Positions 1 through 5,890 of a DNA stretch of 5,890 nucleotides are shown here, in pieces. Numbering within the stretch: position 1 is the stretch's first letter; every line of letters begins with the position of its first letter. The notes beneath the pieces are model-generated. The model saw nothing but the letters and a program-made list of their open reading frames with translations, had not been told where the DNA came from and searched no databases. This stretch comes from Alphaproteobacteria bacterium (GTDB lineage: Bacteria; Pseudomonadota; Alphaproteobacteria; Rhodobacterales; Rhodobacteraceae), in NCBI GenBank assembly GCA_030830465.1, contig JAURMY010000158.1:1-5890 (forward strand). Direction: 5' to 3'. The translations under genes were made by a program, and so were the position numbers.

Positions 1-321
1 CGTGCGGAACTGGCGCTTGCCGAGGTGTTCAACAACATTGTCGAACACGCCTATGCCCCCGGGCCACCCGGTCATGTCCGCGGGGATTTTCGGATTACCG
101 ACAGGTTCATCACCTGCGTCGTCGAAGATGACGGCAAGGCCTTGCCTGACCTGAAAATTCTGTTCCGCCACGGGGGGTCGCTGCAGGTTGCGCGCGACGC
201 TTTGCCCGAGGGTGGATTTGGCTGGGGACTGATCCGGGATCTTGTTCAGGATATTCAATACAGCCGCCGATCAGACGGCAACCGGCTTCAATTCTTGATT
301 TCCGTGGGCGCAAGCGCCTGA
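1..321 (+). CDS. RsbW/SpoIIAB-type ATP-binding protein (HATPase_c_2), 5' truncated by window edge
   Basis: This is the C-terminal 106 residues of a GHKL-fold ATP-binding protein of the anti-sigma factor/serine kinase type. The reading frame is open from base 1, so the real start lies upstream. The GTG at 25 is an internal valine in the N box and is not a start. Visible motifs, counting the first codon as residue 1: N box E8-x3-N12-x3-H16 in EVFNNIVEHAY (Mg-ATP binding), a G1-type EDDG around residues 42-45, a glycine-rich G2 stretch GGFGWGLIRDLV from residue 71, and the family's closing GNRLQF. RsbW-like proteins are usually about 140-160 residues, so roughly 35-50 residues are missing. Family members phosphorylate a STAS-domain antagonist or bind a sigma factor in partner-switching cascades in the cytoplasm; which applies here cannot be seen. 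The gene converges on the kinase gene at 382. Family assignment is solid, the precise role is inference. Confidence 0.85.
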   Translation, partial: RAELALAEVFNNIVEHAYAPGPPGHVRGDFRITDRFITCVVEDDGKALPDLKILFRHGGSLQVARDALPEGGFGWGLIRDLVQDIQYSRRSDGNRLQFLISVGASA

Positions 322-342
322 ACGTTGTGGTCTTTGGCCGCG

Positions 343-360
343 TCGCAACCCGGATTGCGA
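343..360. terminator. Small perfect hairpin in the convergent gap, weak terminator candidate
   Basis: TCGCAA (343-348) and TTGCGA (355-360) form a perfect 6-bp stem around the 6-base loop CCCGGA. It lies 22 bases after the TGA of the ATP-binding gene and is followed by GGAATTTCC, which contains only a three-T run. Position between converging genes suits a terminator, but there is no proper T-tract, so this is a candidate only. Confidence 0.3.
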
Positions 361-367
361 GGAATTT

Positions 368-392
368 CCCCAGGATGATTGTCAACCTGGGG
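368..392. terminator. Perfect 7-bp hairpin spanning the kinase stop codon, possible bidirectional terminator
   Basis: CCCCAGG (368-374) and CCTGGGG (386-392) pair perfectly across an 11-base loop. The loop contains the TGA stop (382-384) of the minus-strand kinase gene. Read on the minus strand, the hairpin is followed by AAATTCC; on the plus strand by GGAGCAGG. Neither side has a U-tract, so it is not a classical intrinsic terminator. Its placement at the meeting point of two converging genes suggests a role in transcript ends or 3' stability. Confidence 0.35.
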
Positions 393-2658
393 GGAGCAGG
401 GCAGATCCAGACCTGTCAGGAGACATCGTGGGTGCCGGGATTGTAACCGCGTTTGATCCGGTGCGGAGGATCTCGTCCAGTTTGGCCGCGATCACCTGCT
501 TTTTCAGAGGTTTTGTCAGATAGTGGTCCAGTCCCGCGGCAAGAAAGGACTGGCCGTCTCCGGCCATGGCATGTGCCGTCAGGGCAACGATGGGCGTCCT
601 GTCTTGGCCGGTTTTCGATTCATATTCCCGGATATGGGCTGTTGCCTCAACGCCATCCATCTCGGGCATTGAAATATCCATAAAGACGACGTCATATGGC
701 TGGGATTTGAATTTTCTTACCGCTTCGATCCCGTTATTGGCAAAGTCGATCTCAACATTCAGGGCCTGAACCATCTTTCGCAACACAAGCTGGTTTGTGC
801 GGTTGTCTTCCGCTGCCAGCAAACGCAGTTTTGGGCGGTGCCGGGGCAGGTTTTCGGGCAAGGCAGGATCAAAAGCCATGTCGTTTTCGGCTATGTGATG
901 CATCGGGCCGGAAAGTGCCGCGCGCAGTTCGTTGCGCAAAATGGGTTTGGTCAGGCAGGCGGACAAAACTCCGCTTTCCAGTAATGGCCTTGTAACGGCG
1001 TTCTTTGACGTCAGCAAAACAACCGGAATATTCAGTCCCAGACGCCGGATTTCTTTTGCCAGCCAGATCCCGTCGTTTTCCGGCATCTGGTGATCGGTGA
1101 TGATGACGTCAAATCCGGTTTTGTCCGTCTCCAGCAGGGCCAGCGCCTGCGCCGACGAGGTGCAGGTTTTTGCGGGGAGGCCAAGAAAGCCAAGCTGGCG
1201 TTCCAGAATGACCAGATTGACCGTCAGATCATCCACAATCAGCGCCCGTTTGAAGGCCAGATGTGTTTCAGGCGCGGCAACCGTCGCGGGACCGCAAACC
1301 GGCAGTTGAACCTTGAAGCCGAAACAGGAGCCCTTTCCCGCCTCGGATTCAACCCAGATTTCGCCGCCCATCATGGCAATCAGGCGCTGGCTGATTGCCA
1401 GTCCCAAACCGGTGCCTTCGTATTTTCGGTTGGCTTTGTCGTCGACCTGATTGAATTCGCCGAATATATGGACGAGTTTTTCCGCTTCGATGCCGATCCC
1501 GCTGTCTTCCACCGCGATGTGGATTTCCTGGCGGCCTGCTTCGGTTTCCAGACCGACCACGCGGACCAGAACGAACCCGGTTTCGGTAAACTTCAGAGCG
1601 TTGCCGACCAGATTTGTCAGGACCTGCCGAAGGCGGCCCAGATCGCCGACGTAATCGGCCGGCAGGAACATGTCAAAATCAACCAGCAGTTCCAGACCCT
1701 TTTCGCGCGCCCGAGGTTGCAGCATTCTGGCAACGTCGTGGACGCATTTTTCCAGATTGAACGGTTCAGGATACAAATCCAGTTTGCCGGCCTCAATCTT
1801 GGAATAGTCCAGCACGTCGTTGATGATCACCAGCAATGCTTCGCCCGAGGTTCGGATCGTTTCGGCAAATTGCCTTTGTTCGCTGTCAAGCGCCGTTTCG
1901 CACAGAAGATCGGCCATGCCGACAACCCCGTTCATCGGCGTTCGGATTTCATGGCTCATATTGGCCAGAAAGGCCGATTTCGCCCGGTTCGCGGCCTCTG
2001 CAAGCTTGCGCGCCTCGCGCAGTTCCTGTTCGCGCCTTTTGCCGGCGGTGATGTCGAACACCAGTGAAACCGAGTCCCCTTCATCGGTGCGACGCTCCGA
2101 GGCTTGCAGCCAGTGATCGCCTTTCAACCGGATTTCGGTCAGGTCGAGGTTGCGTTCGGCATGGGCTTTGAGCGTTGCATTGCACCAGGATTCGGCGGTT
2201 TGGGTGCCCAGTTCAACCAGACCGGATTGCGACATCGCCGTGATGATCCGTTCATAGGAAACGCCCGGCGTGATCTCGTCCCCCATGAAGGCCAGAAAGC
2301 TGGTATAGGCAGAATTTGCAGCGACAAGGCGATCCTGTGCGTCAAACAAGGCGAAACCGTCGCGGATCGCTTCGATGCCGTTCCACAGGCGACGCTCGGC
2401 GCGAAAAACCGCCCGGTTGGCGTCATCCAGATCGGCCCTGATCTTGCTGGTCTGGCTTTCCAGACTGTCCGCCTTGTCGCGGGCTTCGATCACCTGTTTC
2501 TGGGTGGTTTCGATTTCGTCGGTCAGGTCATCGGCGTATTTTGCCAGCTCGCGGTTGGCCTCAAACAACTCAGCGGCCTTGATTTCCAGCAGGCGTTCGG
2601 CCTCCTGCCGGGCGCGCTTTTCCCGCGCCAGACGTTTTTCAAGAATGTCTGCCTTCAT
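382..2658 (-). CDS. hnoK: H-NOX-associated soluble hybrid histidine kinase (coiled coil-PAS-HisKA-HATPase-REC-REC)
   Basis: A 758-residue cytoplasmic sensor kinase with no signal peptide or membrane segment. Residues 1-90 are a charged, heptad-like coiled coil of the kind seen in kinases encoded next to H-NOX or FIST sensors. Residues 91-205 look like a PAS domain ([22 protein letters not shown]). HisKA spans about 225-291 with the phospho-accepting His236 in SHEIRTP. HATPase_c (about 335-453) has the N box with Asn353, G1 DSGIGI (385-390), an F box near Phe399 and G2 GTGLGL (415-420). Receiver 1 (about 470-583) has Asp476/Asp477, phospho-acceptor Asp522, Thr550 and Lys571. Receiver 2 (about 611-730) has Glu617/Asp618, Asp661, Thr694 and Lys716. 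All catalytic residues are intact, so it should be an active kinase with two competent receivers. There is no HPt, so phosphate must leave through a separate protein. The ATG (2658-2656) overlaps the H-NOX stop as ATGA and has no good Shine-Dalgarno sequence, pointing to translational coupling. The symbol follows the usual name for H-NOX partner kinases. Domain calls are firm; the H-NOX partnership is inferred from context. Confidence 0.93.
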   Translation of the reverse strand: MKADILEKRLAREKRARQEAERLLEIKAAELFEANRELAKYADDLTDEIETTQKQVIEARDKADSLESQTSKIRADLDDANRAVFRAERRLWNGIEAIRDGFALFDAQDRLVAANSAYTSFLAFMGDEITPGVSYERIITAMSQSGLVELGTQTAESWCNATLKAHAERNLDLTEIRLKGDHWLQASERRTDEGDSVSLVFDITAGKRREQELREARKLAEAANRAKSAFLANMSHEIRTPMNGVVGMADLLCETALDSEQRQFAETIRTSGEALLVIINDVLDYSKIEAGKLDLYPEPFNLEKCVHDVARMLQPRAREKGLELLVDFDMFLPADYVGDLGRLRQVLTNLVGNALKFTETGFVLVRVVGLETEAGRQEIHIAVEDSGIGIEAEKLVHIFGEFNQVDDKANRKYEGTGLGLAISQRLIAMMGGEIWVESEAGKGSCFGFKVQLPVCGPATVAAPETHLAFKRALIVDDLTVNLVILERQLGFLGLPAKTCTSSAQALALLETDKTGFDVIITDHQMPENDGIWLAKEIRRLGLNIPVVLLTSKNAVTRPLLESGVLSACLTKPILRNELRAALSGPMHHIAENDMAFDPALPENLPRHRPKLRLLAAEDNRTNQLVLRKMVQALNVEIDFANNGIEAVRKFKSQPYDVVFMDISMPEMDGVEATAHIREYESKTGQDRTPIVALTAHAMAGDGQSFLAAGLDHYLTKPLKKQVIAAKLDEILRTGSNAVTIPAPTMSPDRSGSALLPPG

Positions 2659-3200
2659 CGCACAACGGCCAGATCGAACCGCGCGCCAAAGCCGCCGGGC
2701 ACTTGCAGCGCCTGACGTGAAATTTCGACCTTGTTTTTGAAATATTCCACCGCGCCCGAGATCATGCCATGGGCCAGATCGGCAAAGGGCCGGCTGGACT
2801 GGTAGATCAAGACCAGCTTGTCGTTGCTGGGGCGTTCGGTTTCAAAATACGGCAGTTCGGCATTGGGATAGAGCTTGCGCACTTCGCGGTGAATATGGGT
2901 TTCAATCCCTTCCAGAAAATCCAGCAAGGCGGTTTCGCTGCGGATGATATTGGGATGGTGCTGAATAAGCTGGCCAAACAGGTTCTTGCCAAAAGCCATG
3001 ACCATGTCCGACACGTCCTGCCCCGTGGCCTTGTTCAGAAAAGTCAGCATTTTCAGGATTTCCCCGTGGTCATAGGTGCCGACCGAGGTATAGGCGCCGC
3101 CGCTTTCCAGATCGCAGGACTCAAGCATGGTTTCCACCATTTCCGGCCCCGCGACGGTTTCCACAAAGTCCAGGAATTCGGTAAACACCAATCCACGCAT
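2655..3200 (-). CDS. hnoX: H-NOX haem nitric oxide sensor protein
   Basis: A 181-residue single-domain haem sensor, the usual H-NOX length. The start is set at 3200 because the protein then opens [14 protein letters not shown], matching the family's conserved MKGxVFxEF beginning, and GGAG lies 6 bases upstream. An in-frame ATG at 3245 adds 15 residues unlike the family. With this numbering the proximal haem ligand is His104 in IHREV, followed by YPNAELP. The haem-propionate motif YxSxR is Tyr133-Ser135-Arg137. The 29-residue gap from His to Tyr equals that of the Thermoanaerobacter protein (His102, Tyr131-Ser133-Arg135), and Pro117 fits its haem-distorting Pro115. The position of its O2-stabilising Tyr140 is Leu142 here, which predicts NO selectivity. 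Cys29 is the only cysteine, so the zinc/cysteine cluster of Shewanella-type H-NOX is absent. The gene is first in an operon with the kinase (4-base ATGA overlap). By family precedent, NO binding controls that kinase's autophosphorylation. Ligand selectivity is inference. Confidence 0.93.
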   Translation of the reverse strand: MRGLVFTEFLDFVETVAGPEMVETMLESCDLESGGAYTSVGTYDHGEILKMLTFLNKATGQDVSDMVMAFGKNLFGQLIQHHPNIIRSETALLDFLEGIETHIHREVRKLYPNAELPYFETERPSNDKLVLIYQSSRPFADLAHGMISGAVEYFKNKVEISRQALQVPGGFGARFDLAVVR

Positions 3201-3206
3201 TTTCAT

Positions 3207-3210
3207 CTCC
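3207..3210 (-). promoter_or_regulatory. Ribosome binding site deciding the hnoX start
   Basis: CTCC on the plus strand reads GGAG on the minus strand. It lies 6 bases before the ATG at 3200-3198, a normal spacing. It directly abuts the other in-frame ATG at 3206-3204, with no spacer, and lies inside the coding sequence if translation began at 3245. It therefore favours 3200 as the start. Confidence 0.7.
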
Positions 3211-3277
3211 GGCAAAAGGTCTGTTTCCGGTGACAATGGGACCAATTCCTTAGCCGGACTTTAACAGGCCCGAAGAT

Positions 3278-3299
3278 TTGCGAAAAAGTTGCGCCGCAA
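3278..3299. repeat. TTGCG direct repeat plus TTGCG-C-CGCAA palindrome, possible operator
   Basis: TTGCG occurs at 3278-3282 and again at 3289-3293, 11 bases apart start to start, about one helical turn. The second copy pairs with CGCAA at 3295-3299 to form the perfect 11-base palindrome TTGCGCCGCAA. TTGCG half-sites are known from CRP/FNR-family NO regulators such as NnrR of Rhodobacter, but those need a 4-base spacer and here it is 1, so no regulator is named. Short repeats of this size can arise by chance. Confidence 0.3.
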
Positions 3300-3340
3300 G
3301 GGGCGAACGTGCGACAGTTGCTTAAGGATTTTTCATTGCC

Positions 3341-3344
3341 GGAG
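3341..3344 (+). promoter_or_regulatory. Ribosome binding site of the A2M-like gene
   Basis: GGAG lies 7 bases before the ATG at 3352-3354. The protein started there opens with a good signal peptide, so site and start support each other. Confidence 0.7.
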
Positions 3345-3351
3345 TCGTGTC

Positions 3352-5890
3352 ATGTCGTTCAGATCGCTGGTTTCGCGTTTTTCCGTTCTGGTCTTTGCCC
3401 TTATGCTTTCCGGACTGGGTTCAGGGCGGCTGAGCGCGCAGGAAAACATCGTGGCGGAGCGGCGAATCGCGATCACGCAGAATATGGATTTTTACGGCGC
3501 GGATTTGCAGCCGGTGTTTGAAACGTCGTTCCAGTCCTGCAAACAGATCTGCCTGTCGAACGCGACCTGCAAGGCGTTTACCTTCAATTTCAAGTCAAAT
3601 GCCTGTTTTCCAAAGTCTGACATTGCCGAAATGAAGCCGTTTGACGGCGCGACCTCGGCACAGGTCTTTGCCACCGGCACGAAGGTTCTGAAACAACAGA
3701 CATCCCTTTTGCAAAGCCTGTCGTTCCTGCCGTCTGCATTTCTGAATGATGCGCGGGTTCAGGCGGACCGTCTGGCGGGGGACTATATTTCTAACCAGTG
3801 GACAGCCGCGCAATTGACCGAGGCGTCGCGGAACGCGCGGGCGTCCGGCAATAGCTTGAACGCGATGAAGTTCATGGGGGCTGCGCTGAACCTGACCGAT
3901 GCCGCCGACGGCTGGGTTGAAATGGCCAGTCTGGCGCTTGAGGTGAACAGCAATGATTCAAACGAAAAACGCAATTTGCAGCAGATAGCCACTTCGGCGG
4001 CGATCAACGGCTATATGCGCGGGCTCAATCCTGCGATCCGGGTGACAGCGCTGAACGTTCTGGCGCGGGCGATTGAGGCGCGCGGCTATGGGCGCACGAT
4101 GATCCCGGTACTACGGCTGGCGCAATCCATCGCGCCACGTCTGGACACAGAAGACGCATTGGACCGCGCGATCGGTCTTTACGGCTTTCGTATCACCGAG
4201 CATCAGGTTGACAACAACGCCGCTTCGCCCCGTGTCTGTGCCACATTTTCCGAGCCATTGGTGCCCGCCGGGGTGGATTACGCGGATTATGTGCGTCTGC
4301 CGGAAGGCGGCACCGCGGTTGAGGCATCCGGCAGCCAGTTATGCGTGGACGGTTTGACCCACGGGCAGCGCGCCCGCCTGACCTTCCGCGAGGGCCTGCC
4401 GGCGGAAAGCGGCGAAAAGCTGGTCAAATCGGTCGATCTGGATATTTACATCCGCGACCGCGACCCATCGGCACGGTTCGTCAGCAAGGCCTATGTTTTG
4501 CCGCGGGGTGAAGGGGCGAATATCCCGATTATCACCACCAACCTGTCCGAGGTGGATCTGAAGATCCTGCGGGTCGGTGACCGCAATCTGGTGCGTGCCG
4601 TGCAACAGGGCTATTTCAACCGCCCGGTGTCCTACTGGGATGAAAACGATCTGGCCAACGAGGTCGGGCAAGAGGTGTGGTCGGGCAAGGGGATCGTCGG
4701 CATGGAGGTCAATCAGGACGTGACCACCGCCCTGCCGATCGGCGATGCCATCGCGAAATTCGAACCCGGCGTTTATGTGCTGCGTGCCCGTGTGCCGGGG
4801 TCAGATGTCTATGACAGCAGCGCGGCCCAGTGGTTCATTGTCACCGATCTTGGGCTGGCGACGATGGACGGCAGCGACGGGCTGCATGTATTTGTGCGTT
4901 CGCTCAGCACCACCGCCGCCAAGGTGGGTGTCACGGTTCAGGTTCTGGCTGTCAACAACACCGTTCTGGGCGAGGCGGTCACGGATTCCGAAGGCTATGC
5001 GGTGATCGCACCGGGGCTGTTGCGTGGCTCGGGCGGGGCAACGCCGGCGATGCTGACGGTTGCGGAAGGCGACGGGGATTTTGCCTTTATGTCGTTGAAA
5101 GATGCAGCCTTTGATCTGTCGGATCGGGGCGTTGCCGGGCTGCCTTCGCCGCCGCCGATTGATGTGTTCCTGACGACGGATCGCGGCGCTTACCGTGTGG
5201 GGGAAACAGTTTTTGCCACGGCGCTTGCGCGCGACACGCGGGCCGAGGCCATCACCGATTTGCCGCTGACCGCAATCATCACCCGGCCCGACGGCATTGA
5301 ATTCAGCCGCGAACTTCTGGACGATCAGGGCGCGGGCGGCCGGGTTTTCGCGGTGCACCTGCCGCAATCAGCGCAGCGCGGCACCTGGAACATCCGCATC
5401 CACGCGAATGTGGATGCGGCCGCCCTGGCCAGCCAGAAGTTTCTGGTTGAGGACCTGATCCCGGAACGGATCGACTTTGCCCTGTCGATGAACGACCAGC
5501 CTTTGCATATCACCGATGTGCCAGAAGTGTCGGTCGAGGCGAAATATCTTTATGGCGCGCCGGGTGCGGATCTGGCGATTGAGGCGGAAACCCGGGTGAT
5601 GCTGGCAGATGGGCTTGACGGCTATCCCGGTTATCAGTTCGGGCGGCAGGACGAAGCCTTTTCCACCCAGATCGACTATACCCAGATTGATTTTCACACC
5701 GATGAACAGGGACGCGCACAGTTCGGCCTGTCACTGCCGGGTGCTGGCGATGTAACCCGTCCGCTGAAAATGCTGGGGCTTGTGCGCTTGCGCGAAGGTT
5801 CAGGCCGCCCGGTTGAACGCTCTATAGAGCGCAATTTCGCGCCCAGCGGCACCGTTCTGGGGATAAAGCCTTTGTTTGACGGCGTGGTGC
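3352..5890 (+). CDS. Exported alpha-2-macroglobulin family protein with N-terminal PAN/Apple domain, 3' truncated by window edge
   Basis: The frame stays open for 846 codons to the window edge, so the stop is not seen. Bacterial A2Ms are typically 1500-1900 residues, so about half is present. Residues 1-29 form a signal peptide with hydrophobic core SVLVFALMLSGLG and a likely signal peptidase I cut at LSA|QE. There is no lipobox cysteine, unlike the lipoprotein E. coli YfhM. Residues about 35-110 are a PAN/Apple domain: DFYGADL, then Cys63, Cys67, Cys73 and Cys85 with CKAFTFN. Residues about 110-285 look alpha-helical and TPR-like. Macroglobulin domains follow: Cys296 (CATFSEPL) and Cys331, possibly a disulphide, with REGLP at 346-350; FMSLKDAAFDLSDRG at 579-593; and the MG2 hallmark TDRGAYRVGETV at 609-620. 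Family members are periplasmic protease traps, often with a CxEQ thioester and a neighbouring pbpC; both would lie beyond the window. The gene is divergent from hnoX. Family and export are confident; protease trapping here is inferred from the family. Confidence 0.92.
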   Translation, partial: MSFRSLVSRFSVLVFALMLSGLGSGRLSAQENIVAERRIAITQNMDFYGADLQPVFETSFQSCKQICLSNATCKAFTFNFKSNACFPKSDIAEMKPFDGATSAQVFATGTKVLKQQTSLLQSLSFLPSAFLNDARVQADRLAGDYISNQWTAAQLTEASRNARASGNSLNAMKFMGAALNLTDAADGWVEMASLALEVNSNDSNEKRNLQQIATSAAINGYMRGLNPAIRVTALNVLARAIEARGYGRTMIPVLRLAQSIAPRLDTEDALDRAIGLYGFRITEHQVDNNAASPRVCATFSEPLVPAGVDYADYVRLPEGGTAVEASGSQLCVDGLTHGQRARLTFREGLPAESGEKLVKSVDLDIYIRDRDPSARFVSKAYVLPRGEGANIPIITTNLSEVDLKILRVGDRNLVRAVQQGYFNRPVSYWDENDLANEVGQEVWSGKGIVGMEVNQDVTTALPIGDAIAKFEPGVYVLRARVPGSDVYDSSAAQWFIVTDLGLATMDGSDGLHVFVRSLSTTAAKVGVTVQVLAVNNTVLGEAVTDSEGYAVIAPGLLRGSGGATPAMLTVAEGDGDFAFMSLKDAAFDLSDRGVAGLPSPPPIDVFLTTDRGAYRVGETVFATALARDTRAEAITDLPLTAIITRPDGIEFSRELLDDQGAGGRVFAVHLPQSAQRGTWNIRIHANVDAAALASQKFLVEDLIPERIDFALSMNDQPLHITDVPEVSVEAKYLYGAPGADLAIEAETRVMLADGLDGYPGYQFGRQDEAFSTQIDYTQIDFHTDEQGRAQFGLSLPGAGDVTRPLKMLGLVRLREGSGRPVERSIERNFAPSGTVLGIKPLFDGVV
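5394..5419. repeat. Perfect 10-bp inverted repeat inside the A2M-like gene
   Basis: CCGCATCCAC (5394-5403) and GTGGATGCGG (5410-5419) are exact reverse complements around the 6-base loop GCGAAT. In RNA this would be a stable hairpin. It lies within the MG2 region coding sequence (codons about 681-690) and does not disturb the frame. Function is unknown; it may be chance. Confidence 0.6.

Larger units (their letters stand above)
3201..3351. promoter_or_regulatory. Divergent intergenic region between hnoX and the A2M-like gene
   Basis: These 151 bases must hold the promoters for both the leftward hnoX-kinase operon and the rightward A2M-like gene. No strong sigma-70 promoter stands out. For the rightward gene, TTAACA (3261-3266) is 5/6 to the -35 consensus but is followed only by a poor -10 (AAAAGT, 3284-3289). 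For the leftward operon, TGTTAAAGT (minus strand, about 3267-3259) resembles an extended -10 with a weak -35. The region also carries TTGCG/CGCAA repeats, listed separately. The promoter role is inferred from gene arrangement; exact elements are uncertain. Confidence 0.45.

Noticed and set aside
25..27. GTG as the start of the RsbW-like gene
   Set aside because: It falls inside the N box (EVFNN), after the catalytic-site Glu8; starting there would remove an essential motif. The frame is open back to base 1.
110..385. A 91-codon minus-strand open frame continuing past the kinase stop
   Set aside because: Overlaps the well supported RsbW-like gene on the other strand and encodes an Arg/Pro-rich sequence with no known motif.
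1090..2067. A 325-codon plus-strand open frame opposite the kinase gene
   Set aside because: It lies wholly antisense to the HisKA, HATPase and receiver 1 coding sequence. Its protein shows no recognisable domain and looks like the reverse-strand shadow typical of a long GC-rich gene.
2104..2715. A 203-codon plus-strand open frame opposite the kinase start and hnoX end
   Set aside because: Antisense shadow of the coiled coil and PAS region; no motif, no ribosome binding site noted, and no family resemblance.
2769..3233. A 154-codon plus-strand open frame opposite hnoX
   Set aside because: Fully covered by the confidently identified H-NOX gene on the other strand; its composition is that of a mirrored frame.
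3278..3299. An NnrR or FNR-type box for NO-responsive control
   Set aside because: The half-sites look similar, but the 4-base spacer between inward-facing TTG and CAA half-sites is missing at every offset checked on both strands.
4801..5367. A 188-codon minus-strand open frame inside the A2M-like gene
   Set aside because: Arg/Gln-rich antisense shadow of the macroglobulin domains, with no recognisable features.
5818..5831. A 14-base perfect palindrome CGCTCTATAGAGCG
   Set aside because: About 0.4 such palindromes are expected by chance in a window of this size, and it lies within an intact coding sequence, so it carries little weight.

Overview
The window is about 58% GC by eye and has the gene content and codon use of an alphaproteobacterium. 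It most resembles the Rhodobacterales (Roseobacter group); this is inferred from gene content and protein style, not from a search. There are no RNA genes, mobile elements or CRISPR arrays. Four protein genes fill nearly all of it, and the two outer genes run off the edges.

Layout. (1) Positions 1-321, plus strand: the C-terminal part of an RsbW/SpoIIAB-type ATP-binding protein (GHKL-fold serine kinase/anti-sigma type), cut at the left edge. (2) Positions 322-381: a 60-base gap between two genes that converge, with two small perfect hairpins in and next to it. (3) Positions 382-2658, minus strand: a 758-residue soluble hybrid histidine kinase made of coiled coil, PAS-like domain, HisKA, HATPase_c and two complete receiver domains, with no HPt domain. 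(4) Positions 2655-3200, minus strand: an H-NOX (haem nitric oxide/oxygen binding) protein that precedes the kinase in the same operon. Their stop and start codons overlap as ATGA. (5) Positions 3201-3351: a 151-base divergent intergenic region holding two ribosome binding sites and TTGCG/CGCAA repeats. (6) Positions 3352-5890, plus strand: the first 846 codons of an exported alpha-2-macroglobulin-like protein that carries an N-terminal PAN/Apple domain. It is still open at the right edge, so no stop codon is visible.

Function. The H-NOX/kinase pair forms a nitric oxide sensing module. NO binds the haem of H-NOX, which controls autophosphorylation of the partner kinase, and the kinase passes phosphate through its receivers. 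The H-NOX has the proximal histidine and the YxSxR haem-propionate motif at the spacing known from characterised members. It lacks the distal tyrosine associated with O2 binding and the cysteine/zinc cluster of the Shewanella type, so it is predicted to be an NO-selective, haem-only sensor. The kinase has no HPt, so its output partner must lie outside the window. The convergent RsbW-like gene raises the possibility, as inference only, that a partner-switching system nearby is part of the output. The A2M-like gene is divergently transcribed and probably a separate function: envelope protection from proteases, as in bacterial A2Ms.

Nothing here is a clearly undescribed system. The points most worth a second look are the predicted ligand specificity of the H-NOX, the missing phosphorelay output, the PAN-helical-A2M architecture, and the repeats in the divergent promoter region.
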